From Riptortus pedestris (taxonomy: Eukaryota; Arthropoda; Insecta; Hemiptera; Alydidae): a stretch of DNA of 64,000 nt. The notes under the pieces are model-generated. The model saw nothing but the letters and a program-made list of their open reading frames with translations, was not told the DNA's origin and searched no databases. The DNA lies in NCBI GenBank assembly GCA_019009955.1, contig CM032230.1:17093501-17157500 (forward strand). The letters are read 5' to 3'. The translations under genes were made by a program, and so were the position numbers. Within the stretch, counting starts at the first letter, position 1; each line of letters begins with the position of its first letter. Below are positions 33,005 to 44,039 of this stretch, in pieces.

Positions 33005-33436
33005 CTGTTACTGGTCTAGCGGGCGCATTTTTGTTTGATCGTTACCAAACTCTATATTTAGTAGCTTTTTGTAAAAAGAAAGATCAAGTTAGTTAACGGC
33101 TAAAATCGGAACAGTGGGAGGGGGGGTTTAGAGAGAGGATTTTCGAAAATTCAAAATATCTCCGTTACTATACGTCGGAACGAAAAATTGTACAGAATCA
33201 ATCATATTGAAAATTAAATTTACTATATATATTGTTATATACATTTATTCTCTATCTTGAATATTAACCGAGATATTTGCATTTTTAACAATCTGGGCGG
33301 CTAACGGACGTGAGTGGCTTTCCCTCCAAAAGCTAGTTCGGCCGTTTCCTTGATTGCTCGGTTCTCGTGAGATTTCTCTATTGTAAAACTTCACGTGGGA
33401 AATCTGCTTAGTTTACGCAGCCCCTGCGTGACGGAC
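32870..33436 (+). mobile_element. HINE-like element, cleanest complete copy
   Basis: 567 bases. TTTT, AGCAGATTTCCCTTAGGGG, 'aaatcagctattgaggtcg', (AT)n 32963-33000, 'tgtctgttactggtctagcg', 'agatcaagttagttaacggc', 'atctccgttactatacgtcgg', 'cgagatatttgcattttt', 'aaaagctagttcggccgttt', then CACGTGGGAAATCTGCTTAG, hairpin ACGCAG-CCC-CTGCGT, GACGGAC and TTTTT. Best single reference copy in the window. Confidence 0.9.
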
Positions 33437-34052
33437 TTTTTATCCTTTCGTTGATAATGGACCTCCACCAGCCAGCCCAAATCCCGAGTTATTATGTATT
33501 GTTTAATACTCTGTGGCTTGAGTATTTTTTTTTTTTTTGCGTTTTTTTCCCCTAAAAAAACAATAAACGAAGCATGTTTATTATTATTTTGTTTCCGTGT
33601 AGGGAGTCTCTTAAAATGATATTTATTCAAGTTTTCATGAGGTGAAAATAACAAAACATTAGAAATATCTGTGAATGGATGGAAAACATTTATATAAATT
33701 ATTGAAATTTGAGTTACCTATAACTATTTTTCAATAGGTGTATATCTAGCTGATATATTAATCATGTTATTTGCATTTTTTTACAATTACAGAATATTTT
33801 ACTAGAGAAGAACTGTTAGGTGTTTACCACAATTTCTATGATTCTTTCATTACTTGTCTTCAGGGAGCTAATCATAAAGTCTATCTAGATGCTGGATTTC
33901 TAACTTGACTAATAGCCGCTAGTCGGAGATGGCACGGCTAGTGCAAGGTCATAGAGAAAGATGTAGCCATTAGTTTAGTTAGTACCTTTGTGTAGTAGAA
34001 CTTCTCCTGATGTGCCGTCCTATGGACGAGAGACTAGTTGAGAAATAAAAAA

Positions 34053-34615
34053 GTGCGTCACGCAGGGGCTGCGTAAAATAAGCAGATTTCCCACGTGAAG
34101 TTATACAATAGAGAAATCTCCATACGAGAGCCGAACAGTTACGGAAACGGCCAAACTAGCTTTTGGTGGGACAGTCGCTCGCCCGTTATCGGCCCAAATT
34201 TAATAAAAATGCAAATATCTCGGTTAATATTCAAGATAGAGAATAAATGTATAGAACAATATTTATAGTAAATTTAATTTGCAATAAGGTATGGTTCTAT
34301 ACAATTTTTTGATCCGACGAATGGTAACGGAGATATTTCGAATTTTCGAAACCCCCCCCCCTCCCACTGGACCGATTTCAGCCATTAACGAACTTGATCT
34401 GTCTTTTTGCACAAAACGTTTAAATATCGAGTTTGGTAACGATCAAACAAAAATTGCGACCGCTAGAGCGTTAACAGACAAATATATTTATAATTTTGAA
34501 CGGACCTCATTTTTAACATCTCCAGGGAAGGATCGATGGACATTTGAAGAAATTTTTCGAAAATCGCGTCATGAGTACGACCTCAATAGCTGATTTCCCT
34601 TAATGGAGATCCGCT
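34053..34615 (-). mobile_element. HINE-like element, complete
   Basis: Minus copy, same module type as 32870, with both termini (GTGCGTCACGCAGGGGCTGCG at one end, 'ttaatggagatccgct' at the other) and A runs on both sides. Its (AT)n is short. The 100-residue frame at 34291-34593 is inside it. Confidence 0.85.
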
Positions 34616-34692
34616 AAAACGTGTGTCGAACGAACTTGGCTTCACAGGCAACGGAAACGTATTAAAATCATTTGAAGTGTTCAATCTTTTTT

Positions 34693-35520
34693 AGCAGATT
34701 TCCCTTGAGGGAAATCAGCTATTGAGGTCGTACTTATGAAGCGAGTTTCGAAAAAGTTCTTCAAATGTCCATCGACCCTACCCAGGAGATGACGAAAATG
34801 AGGTCCGTTCAAAATTATATATATATTTATATTTGTCTGTTAACGCTCTAGCGGTCGCAATTTTTGTTTGATCGTTACGAAACTCGATATTTAACCGTTT
34901 TACGTAAAAAGAGAGATCAAGTTCGTTAATGGCTGAAATCGGACCAGGGGGAGGTGGGTTTTAGAGTGGGAAATTTTTGAAAATTCGTAATATCTCTGTT
35001 ATTATGCATCGGATCGAAAAACTGTATAGAACCAATCTTATTGAAAATTAAATTTACTATAAATATTGTTATTACACTTATTCTCTATCTTGAATATTAA
35101 CCGAGATATTTGCATTTTTATGAAGTCTGTGGTCGGGTGTTGTTCGGGTTAGTTCGGCCGTTTTCTAAGTCACGGCTCTGGCGGAAGCTTCTAACCTAAC
35201 CTGTCGTTTCTAACCTTACCTAACCTTCTTTACTTTGTGAGATTTATGCAAATACGTTCTGTTCATCCTCCCCCCCCCTCTTCTTTAGTTCTTGGACTAC
35301 TAAAATTTGAGTTATTAAAATATAAATTATACTTACAATTCAGAAGCCGTTTCAGTTGGGAGTTTATTAAAATTAACTGAAAGATTTCTCATTACCGTTT
35401 GTATTTACTTATGGTGGTGTTGTGTTACCAGTATGCAGATTTCTCTATCTGAATAGTTAATAGGAAAAAAATAAAAAAAAGGAAATCTGCTTAGTTTACG
35501 CAGCCCCTGCATGACGGACT
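34693..35520 (+). mobile_element. HINE-like element with long variant 3' module
   Basis: 5' end AGCAGATTTCCCTTGAGGG after a T run, short AT tract, standard core to about 35140. An alternative 3' region ('ggtggtgttgtgttaccagt') is shared with the left end of the element at 30148. Ends GGAAATCTGCTTAG, hairpin with one change (CTGCAT) and GACGGAC. Confidence 0.8.
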
Positions 35521-35530
35521 TTTTTACCTT

Positions 35531-35591
35531 TCACTATAGACTAGTTAAGTAATGTTACAACTAGTCACTATAGACTAGTTAAGTAATGTTA
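35531..35591. repeat. 27-bp direct duplication
   Basis: 'tcactatagactagttaagt' and following 'aatgtta' occurs at 35531 and again at 35565, between a HINE 3' end and a SINE. The downstream copy abuts the SINE body, so it may reflect a retroposition duplication or local slippage. Confidence 0.7.
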
Positions 35592-35782
35592 CTAATTGGG
35601 ACGGGTTATCTACAGGTTACCACTCTTTTCTAGCCGGGGTGGGACTAAGGATTTTATTTAATTAGTCCGTCACTAAATAAATTCCTATTTGCCCAGGAGG
35701 GAATCTAACTCGCCACTCTATGTTTACCGTATGAGATTAAAGCTAACGCGTTAACTCACATGGCTAACCTGAGCCCCTGTTA
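35592..35782 (-). mobile_element. tRNA-derived SINE, family 1
   Basis: Minus copy ending about 100 bases upstream of the terminal exon of the six-cysteine gene. It has 'gacgggttatctacaggtta', 'gcccaggagggaatctaact' (B-box complement with changes) and 'acgcgttaactcacatggct'. Confidence 0.8.
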
Positions 35783-35880
35783 CATGTTAAGCAAGTGGGT
35801 ATGCTAGTCTTTGTCATTACGGATGAGTGAGTTAATACTACTTAATAGTGTGCTTAATATTATAAACATTTCCGTTGTAG

Positions 35881-36032
35881 GACGTAGCCTGTGCACCGCC
35901 ATATCAGACAGAGTCCTGCACCAAGCCTGCCTCCACGTGGTCCTTCTTGACGACAGAATGGTATGCACCAATATGCAACTATACAGCCTTGTAGAAAAAC
36001 CAAAATCTTCCAGAAGTTGTGCTAGTTTATAA
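35881..36032 (+). CDS. Six-cysteine secreted protein, terminal exon 4
   Basis: Acceptor 'aacatttccgttgtag' ends 35880. One base from exon 3 plus GA makes Gly71, followed by RSLCTAISDRVLHQACLHVV and LLDDRMVCTNMQLYSL, ending SSRSCASL with TAA at 36030-36032. Mature cysteines lie at residues 26, 41, 75, 87, 99 and 117 of a 120-residue product. No transmembrane segment follows the signal peptide, so it is inferred to be secreted with up to three disulfides. I recognise no family; Ly6, insulin and cystine-knot spacings do not fit. Partly similar words IDDRVIL and LDDRMVC occur in exons 3 and 4. The frame on the minus strand here is a shadow. Confidence 0.8.
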
Positions 36033-36067
36033 TGATCAAAACATATGTATATTTTTGTAATAAGCAA

Positions 36068-36073
36068 AATAAA
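36068..36073 (+). terminator. Polyadenylation signal AATAAA
   Basis: AATAAA 36 bases after the stop codon of the six-cysteine gene, in AT-rich 3' sequence. Plausible poly(A) signal. Confidence 0.55.
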
Positions 36074-36289
36074 AATATTTATTAAATCTTCACAATTTAT
36101 TCAGAAAGTTCCTTTCCTAAAATATTTCCAATAGTTTATTTATTCAACAATTTATAAAACATTCCATAGTTTATATAATTAGTCATAAATGTCACGTGCG
36201 AATAGAAATATATAAATTCATAATCAAATTAAAATTTCACATCATTAGTTTTTTTATTTAAATTGTGGCATTGCAAAATAAAACGTAAT

Positions 36290-37560
36290 AGCCATTTCAA
36301 GGTATGTAATGACACTGAAAAATAAACACATTGAGGCCATTTTTTAATATCTATATAGACACTATAAAATAGCTGACTCTTTGTATACATTTTTTAATGC
36401 CTTCAGTGTTTCTGTAGAATAACTAACTCCCGGTAGTCATTTTTAATGCCTCCAGTAATTCTGTAAAATAACTAACTCCCTGTAGTCACTTTTAATGCCT
36501 ATAGCGACTGTAAAGTAGCTAACTCTTTGTAGGCAATTTTTAATGTTTGTATTGACTGTAAAACAACTAACTCTTTGTAATCATTTTTTAATATCTTTAA
36601 AGTAGTTATAAACCTTTGTAGTAATTTTTTAACGCCTCCAGTAATTCTGTAAAATAACTAACTCCCTGTAGTCATTTTTAACGCCTATAGCGACTGTAAA
36701 GTAGCTAACTCTTTGTAGGCAATTTTTAATGTTTGTATTGATTCTGTAAAACAACACTCTTTGTAATCATTTTTTAATATCTTTAAAGTAGTTATAAACC
36801 TTTGTAGTCATTTCTTAATGCCTTCAGTAATTCTGTAAAATAACTAACTCCCTGTAGTAATTTTTTAACGCCTCCAGTAATTCTGTAAAACAACTAACTC
36901 CCTGTAGTCACTTTTAATGCCTATAGCGACTGTAAAGTAGCTAACTCTTTGTAGGAAATTTTTAATGTTTCTATTGATTCTGTAAAACAACTAACACTTT
37001 GTAATCATTTTTTAATATCTTTAAAGTAGTTATAAACCTTTGTAGTCATTTTTTAATGCCTTCAGTAATTCTGTAAAACAACTAACTCCCTGTAGTCATT
37101 TTTAATGCCTATAGCGACTGTAAAGTAGCTAACTCTTTGTAGGCAATTTTTAATGTTTGTATTGATTCTGTAAAACAACTAACTCTTTGTAATCATTTTT
37201 TAATATCTTTAATGTAGTTAGTCTACAACTAACTGAGCTATAAATATAACTTTGAATTACTTTAAAGTAGTTATAAACCTTTGTAGTCATTTTTTAATGC
37301 CTTTTGTGATAATATAAACTAGCTAACTCTTTGTAGTCTATTTTTAATGCCTACAGTGATAATGTAAAATACTAACGTTTTGTGATCAATTTTTAATGTC
37401 TAAAATGACATTGCGTAGTCATTTTTAATGTGTTTTAATACATTGTAAAATAAGGCAATTAAGACTGTTTTTATGTCCACTGTGACCTTGTAAAATACAA
37501 ATTTGTATTCATTTTTATCATGTATATAAGAATATAGTAAAGTAATACTTTCTAGTTATT
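36290..37560. repeat. About 49-bp satellite array with higher-order units
   Basis: Monomers built on 'aactaactctttgtagtcat' and 'ttttaatgcct' with about 25 copies. The variant 'gcctatagcgactgtaaagt' recurs at 36497, 36683, 36919 and 37107 (spacings 186, 236, 188), so four- and five-monomer blocks are repeated. It begins about 220 bases downstream of the six-cysteine gene's poly(A) signal. Confidence 0.9.
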
Positions 37561-37879
37561 TCTGAATTTATTCTGTAACGTTGTTGCTGTGTGTATTCAC
37601 ATTCTAGCGAATATAACTAGTAAGAACCTATCTAAAGAATTTACATTCTAGATTGGTTTGTAACCTACCTTCTTTATGACGTCTATGATGTTAGTTAGCC
37701 TCAACATTTATTGGAGAAGGTGGAATCATACTCGTTGTTTTGATCCTTCTCCTTAGCAGTGGAGTGCAACAATGCTATAGGTATACCAGCTGTATCAGCC
37801 ATACTTTCACAGGAGTGACGACAAGAAATAGTCATCTGAACGCATTAATTTGCATGGAAGCAATTATTAATTTATATTT
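37561..37879. other. Unassigned sequence
   Basis: No gene or repeat seen. Confidence 0.4.
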
Positions 37880-37935
37880 TCCAGATTTCCTCGAAGGAAA
37901 TTGAACGTTCATACTTGTACTCATTAGAAGATTAT
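37880..37935 (+). mobile_element. HINE-like 5' terminus, degenerate
   Basis: 'ccagatttcctcgaaggaaa' followed by 'cttgtactcattagaag' resembles the first 55 bases of the family. Confidence 0.45.
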
Positions 37936-37966
37936 TTTTTTTCTAATACCCACCTGGTCTAATAAA

Positions 37967-38308
37967 GTTCAATGCGCAGGAGCAGCGTAAACTAAACATA
38001 TTTCTGACGTGCTGCTATTACACACTTTTTATCCTTTTTGCCATATATTTTCTATTTCTAAGTACAAGTCCGATAGGTAGAAGTAAGGGTTTACAAGAGG
38101 TAGAAATACAATTGAAAAGCTGAATAGCTCGTTAATTATTTGAGCCATGAGAAAGTTCTCTAAAGTATTTTGATACGACTCCTAATAACGGAGATATTTT
38201 GAACTTTTGGATTTCCTGATTTTAGTCATTAACGAATATGATCTTTGTACTGAATGTACGATTAAATGTCAAGTGTACTATAGGCCAAATAAACCTAACT
38301 CAAGTTTG

Positions 38309-38364
<56 letters not shown>
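37967..38364 (-). mobile_element. HINE-like 3' part with (AT)n, variant module
   Basis: Minus copy: 'aatgcgcaggagcagcgtaa', 'cttttgccatatattttc'-type variant module, 'acgactcctaataacggaga', 'tttagtcattaacgaatatg', then (AT)n at 38313-38364. The 5' end is not visible beyond the microsatellite. Confidence 0.65.
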
Positions 38365-38366
<2 letters not shown>

Positions 38367-38649
38367 ACAGTTTATTTGAGTATTTACAAAAAGAAAAAGA
38401 AAACAATTGCAATCCAAAGATATCATAATTATACATATTTAAAGTCAATGATTACTTCACGCAAGGAGTACCCCATCCCTACTACTTAGTAACTACATCC
38501 AGATCCTTAAAGCTAAATATAACACTAATATTTATATGTTATCAACTGACAGCACCAAAAATAAACACTACTTATAAACAAAAATAAAATTAAACCAACT
38601 AAAATAATACATTATATGAAAGAAAAACGTCATTCCCGCTATCACTGCA

Positions 38650-39586
38650 ACTGAAAGCCTGTCTCATCCCAGTTACCTCTTCCGGGGACTCCAATCCTGC
38701 AGGTTCTCTATGGAAACTGAAAATCCGCCGTCCAGGACTCTCGCTGAACTATCATCCAAGTGCAGGGGCACTATGGGAGCTTGGCTAATTCCCGTGCAGA
38801 CTTTCGTGACCATAGGCCATTCTAGGAGAGGATGACGGGTCGAACACACACCTTAATTCTAGGCACTTCACTCAGCTGGGTTTGCCACTCAACACATGCA
38901 CATCAATTAATGCTGCTCTTCCATGTTATGAAATAATGAGATCGGGCCATTCTTCTGACTCCATTCTTAACAAGAGTGGTCTCCTTCAATACCTAAAGTC
39001 CTATGGAAATTCTTCTCCAGGAAGTCGACCAAGCCATTGTGCCTCAGTCCTCAAGCCAAAGGGCACTTCTGGACAATATTTGGAGCATTTTCCAGGTCGT
39101 GGCACCCTGATCTGCATCCAACGTCCACCTTCTGCCCTCTTATGCCCCGGTACAACCTGGTCCTCGTTGGGAGTGAGCCTGCATACATTCGAAGGCACCG
39201 GACAATTCCCCTCTAGTGAGCCTGTTTGCAACTCTGTGAATATACGCCGACACCTTTTCAGCCTGGGTTAAATCCTCACCATCCGTCACTTCACCGTCAA
39301 GTTCAAGAACATTGAGAGCCCTAGGATTTGGAGAAATCGCACCAAAAAGGAGCTGGGGAACTAAGACTCCTCTTACCTCCTCATTAAGCTCCACATCCTC
39401 AAAAGCGGCCACCTGAAAAAGAACAACTCCAAGCCCACCAATCTTAACTGGGGAATGAAGATGAGCATTTAGGGCAACAAAAACTGCCTTCCTGGCGAAG
39501 AGTAACAGGCTTGACACGGATTAGTCCCAGCCTCTGACAGAGACTCGGCATGTGAGTCCCTCACCCAATCCAATAAGGTCATGAAC
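38650..39586 (-). pseudogene. R2-like non-LTR retrotransposon, C-terminal part
   Basis: Minus strand. The legible frame at 39140-39517 reads LLLFARKAVFVALNAHLHSP, VKIGGLGVVLFQVA. A 'P-V-x-x-GGLG(I/V)' motif follows the reverse transcriptase in R2-type elements. A second frame (39001-39231) continues downstream (WMQIRVPRPGKC). Stops and shifts make it inactive. It continues in 40078-40330 across the hAT insertion. The plus frame 38882-39271 is a shadow. Confidence 0.6.
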
Positions 39587-39594
39587 CACTCCAG

Positions 39595-40069
39595 CAGTGG
39601 CGGCTCGTAGCTAAAATTAGCGGGGGGTGCTGCTCCAGAAAATTGTTAGCCTTTGTTCTAAAATTGTGTAAAAGGAAACAAACATGTATAAAAAGAAAAT
39701 TTATTCAGAAACTTGATAAAATCCTAAAAGAACCAAATCAAACATTTTTTACTTACTTTAACCTAAATTGTTACAGTTCAAGCTTAATCTATTCGGTCGG
39801 CTCTGCGGGAAAGACAGTGCTCTATCCCTTGTGGACCTTCCTCTGTGCGCATGCGCACAACTGCCAAACACCTCGTAGCTGGAACTGTGAAGCGTACAGT
39901 TCCATACAAAGATTTTTGTATCTTTTTCCATAAACTGGGGGATGGTTACTGCATTGAGCTTAAGGATTATATATTACACTAGTATAAAGAAAGAATTAAA
40001 AAAAAAGTGGATTCAAGTGGAAATTGTGGGTGCTGCAGTTCCACAGTGCCTATACGCGAGCCGCCACTG
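39595..40069. mobile_element. hAT-type MITE, copy 2, perfect target duplication
   Basis: 475 bases. Ends CAGTGGCGGCTCGTAGC and GAGCCGCCACTG, perfect inverted 12-mers. Flanked by identical 8-base duplications CACTCCAG (39587-39594 and 40070-40077). The interior is homologous to the copy at 5876 in reverse. The 96-residue frame at 39643 is noncoding MITE sequence. Confidence 0.95.
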
Positions 40070-40077
40070 CACTCCAG

Positions 40078-40330
40078 TCACAGCAAATCGGAATCCCAGA
40101 TAATCCCATGTATCCTGAATCCCCAGACGGTCAACACCACGCTCCTCAACCACGAACCCAACATGATGATCACACTTCACCACGTTGTCTTGCAGCTGGT
40201 GTTATAATAAGACACCGACACTTAGCCGGATTTAACTCTAAACCACAGTCACTAAGACCTTTTACCACAGCCTTTACCATAACCTCCACACACGAAGAGA
40301 AGTGGATCAGGTCGTCAGCGTAGGCTAAGC
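40078..40330 (-). pseudogene. Reverse transcriptase catalytic fragment (R2-like LINE)
   Basis: Minus strand. SSLAYADDLIHFSS at about 40330-40290 contains the YADD active-site box (40311-40322), followed by GLSDCGLELNPAKC. After a frameshift near 40165 it reads DTWDYLGFRF up to the hAT insertion. YADD, then (G/S)L.LN..K(C/S), then YLG..F is the expected RT palm and thumb order. A stop lies just before SSLAYADD, and sequence beyond 40335 is not RT-like, so the element is 5'-truncated. Confidence 0.75.
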
Positions 40331-40548
40331 TAGAGATTACTCATAACACAGCGAAAAATCAAGAACAACCATAAAAAATATAAATAAAAACGATGAACAG
40401 AGGGGAATACATTATTTAAAAAATACAATTATTTTGTAATAAAAAGTTCAAATATTTTTTCAAAGTTTAAGAAACTAAAATAATAAATAAAAATACATTT
40501 ATATAACGCAAGTTGTAAAACAAACTCACACACCCAGTCACCTACACA

Positions 40549-40589
<41 letters not shown>
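40549..40589. repeat. (CA)n microsatellite
   Basis: About 20 CA repeats. The Cys-Val frame on the minus strand is spurious. Confidence 0.95.
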
Positions 40590-40591
<2 letters not shown>

Positions 40592-40847
40592 CCGCTGTAT
40601 CCAACACAAGTGAGCCAACCAATCCAAAATTCCAAGTGTATCCAAACAATCACAAAGATTGAAGGTTGATGATATGATAGATGCTAGAGAATATAAATTT
40701 ATTCTCTGACTAAGGTACTACGTATTCCTTGAAAAAATTCTCCAATACAAAGACATACACTTTCTCCTCTTCCCTGATGGAGTGTACAGCAATTGCCCCA
40801 CCCCCATCAGTGGCTTTATATTTAAAAAAAAATGATGTCCAGGAAAT

Positions 40848-40849
<2 letters not shown>

Positions 40850-40908
<59 letters not shown>
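40850..40908. repeat. (AT)n microsatellite
   Basis: About 59 bases of alternating AT. The three frames across it with Ile-Tyr runs are spurious. HINE flanks are not recognisable. Confidence 0.95.
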
Positions 40909-40911
<3 letters not shown>

Positions 40912-43900
40912 TCAAGAGATACACAGCCCTCCATAACCCTCCGCATATTCGCCATGAAAAAAGAAGTATTATCAAAAACTACCATCATTTTCTCCTATAC
41001 CTACATTCCTTTCCAATAAAAACCTTCAAATCTTCCCAACAAAAGCTTTATAAAGTTGACAAAACCTTATCGTTCATTAGTTATTTTGGGCTGAAATTTT
41101 GCTTATAAAGTGTTGATTTTTAATACACTAGAGTTCAATGTTGTATCTGTAAATGTAAAGCACACGAATGCGATAGACGTTGCATCTGTATGGATGGAGG
41201 TAAAAGAGTGATTATTTATGAAGAGGTTTTTTAATTTGATATATATTATGTTATTGTACTGTATATAACATGATACTTTCAAGATTGATCTCAAATTCAT
41301 GTCATCCATTGGCCAATACTCATAAACTGAGACCATTCTTTCAAATGATACCGTTCCAACAATTTACTTATAAAGTACGCCTACTTTAACTATTTTATAT
41401 TATTAAAACGAAGGTAAAAGGTGCAAATTACCGTCAACACTAAATTCATCATAAATACATTTCAAAATTTCCCCTAGTAAATGAATTATTTTAATATTTG
41501 TTTTAAAAATAACTTTGTCATCCCTTCGTTATTAGAATTTCAGTTCCTAAATAAGGTTTTTTTTTTTTTTCTTTTCTTTTTTTACGATCACACTGTGAAT
41601 GTTCATTTAATTGTGAACTTTGCAACTCCTCGTTGTTTTTGTTTTGCTAAATCAAATAAATAACGATTAGCGATATTGGGATGAGAATCAGCTTTCCAGT
41701 ACAAAGATCACTTTACTACAAATTAGAATAATGAGTATTTTTAATTAAGTTTAGACTGCAATTGCCTTGCATAATCAGAGATCTCATCTTATTGTTCGAT
41801 ATTTCGATATCTCAGTGACGTCTACATTAAAATAAGAATTAACAATGACTGACGCAAATAAATTCATTCCTTTTTCTAGTTTTGTTCAATTACTAAGAAA
41901 ATTACTCTTATATAAGTGCAGTTTTGAGCAAAAAAGCTTATGTGAACCAAGACTTATGGTTAGTTGTCAAGTTATTCATCAGAATTTCTACTAAAATTGT
42001 TATTTCTTTGAATTGTAGCCTTTCTTAATTCTAAACATGATATTAGGCTTCCTTAGTCAATCATGACACTGATTTTTATGAATTGTATAGTATAGTGTAT
42101 TAAGTTATGTAGTATAATAACTTTGGATATTTTAAAAATGAAAAAAAAAACTATGTCGTTGTGACTCTTTTACCCCTATAAACTATATAAAGTGGATTCG
42201 TAGGCTTTATTTTTAGCAGTAATTTTGAATTTTACAGATTCAACATAGACCTCCAGTGTATCAGTGTATATTTTGCCAATACTGTATGGATTTCTAGGAA
42301 AAATCAATACTTTGATTTGTGAAATTTCTAATCTTTTACTCTCTATTTATCGTTCTTAAATATATTTTTTATGGTTGATTGTGATTTTTCAGTATGTTAT
42401 GAGTTTTTCTATATTGCTCTGTGTTCCATATTATACCGTTTGAGTTTTTTATTTGCAATTTTGTAGAGTTTAGTTCTACTACATGTAGCGTTTCATAATC
42501 TCCTATTAGTATACTGTATGTATGTATGTATGTATGTATGTATATATATATATATATATATATATTATTTAAATGGACAATATTGTCAAAGCTGCGAAGC
42601 ACTAAAAAGTGAATTAAACAAATTTAATGATTTTTAATTTAATTAATAAACATTTTCCGGGAATTTGTGTTTATGATTGCTAAGAAACAATGAGCGGCCA
42701 CCAGGCATGGTCAAAAGCACCTCAAAAATCAAACAAGAGTAATAAAACGTAAAATGTTTTTCTCATATTGTGCACAGTTTTGTAAGTAAGTAATACACTC
42801 TTTGAATAATTTATTAGTAAATAATATACTGTGTGAATAATTCCTGTAATTACCATCAATTTCTGGGCACTTCATTATGTTAAAAATCGTTAAAATATTA
42901 TCTAATTCTCCGTGATTTAAGTCTTTAGCTGGCACTCTTTCAGTTGGTTTATCTACACGTTTTAATGGAGGGTTTCATTTTAGTCTTTCGATACAGTTTT
43001 TATAATTCTAGTTTGAAGTAGTTCTCGGCTAAATATTTGAGCAACATTCTTTCCCAGAGTTATATTTCTATATAGTCTCAACAGTGAGCATCACTCCTTA
43101 ATAAAAGGTGTTTCCTCATGAGAATAATGATAAAACCCATCTTTCTGAGACACTTTCACTTCAACCTGATCCTTTCATCCATTAAACATTGAATTCCATA
43201 ACGATTCTAAAATAAATTATGATGCTGAGTTAGAATTTCTCTTCGGGAGCTTTCTTCCCATTTTCCAATTAGAGTGGGTGGAAAAGAAAACGGAAAAAGA
43301 GGATGACAGAGATTACAAATCCAGGAGAAATTTCTAAAGAGGCGTAGAAAAAGCCGGGAGAGGGAGGTATTTGAGGATAGTAAGAAAGGCCCATAAATAA
43401 AGCATGTTCCAGCTGATTGGAGGCGGGCTTTTTCATCAGCTGGCCGCCTCCAGCCGCCCCCGACGCCTCTCCTATTCACCGCCTTAACATATTCCTTACA
43501 AACAGCACCACTTCTCACATAAGAAACATTGTAGAAAAAGTGATTCGCACAAATGCGCTCTCTTAGCCCTTTTATATGTGTTCACATATACGCTTTCAGC
43601 ATATTTTCCTCAAATGGAATTGACCATTTAGTGTGAAAATATGACCTATTTAAATTCATTTAATCAATTGATGCCGGAATTTCAACCAAAAAACAAAAAT
43701 ATCAAACAATTCTGAAGCCATTTTTATTTCTCAACTAGTTTCTTGTCAACATGAAACCTCATCAGGAGAAAATAGAACTAAGAAGCCACTCTAACAACGA
43801 CTAAATCGTTACACAGGACCTTCTAGCTGTATTAATTAGACAATGGCTTACAACGCACGGTGGGCCAAGTCTGCTGATTTAAATCGATTCCTCATGAATA

Positions 43901-44039
43901 AAAATATCGAGTATCCATAATAAGTGTCCATAATTTCAATCCAAATCACGAGTGTATTTACATTTATTTTGTGAATCTCATTACAAATACTAAATTTGTC
44001 ATCTATCAACAAATTGAAGAGTTAATGTTAAGCGAATAC
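40909..44039. other. AT-rich region without recognised genes
   Basis: Three kilobases with no exon, RNA gene or member of the window's repeat families seen, apart from a (TATG)n(TA)n tract at 42519-42565 and T runs near 41560. A less AT-rich island at 43240-43480, with a purine-rich part and the palindrome-rich words 'cagctgattggaggcgggct' and 'cagctggccgcctccagccg', has a 103-codon minus frame I do not trust. Confidence 0.35.

Noticed and set aside
39643..39933. 96-codon frame
   Set aside because: Lies wholly inside a hAT MITE with perfect 8-base target duplications.
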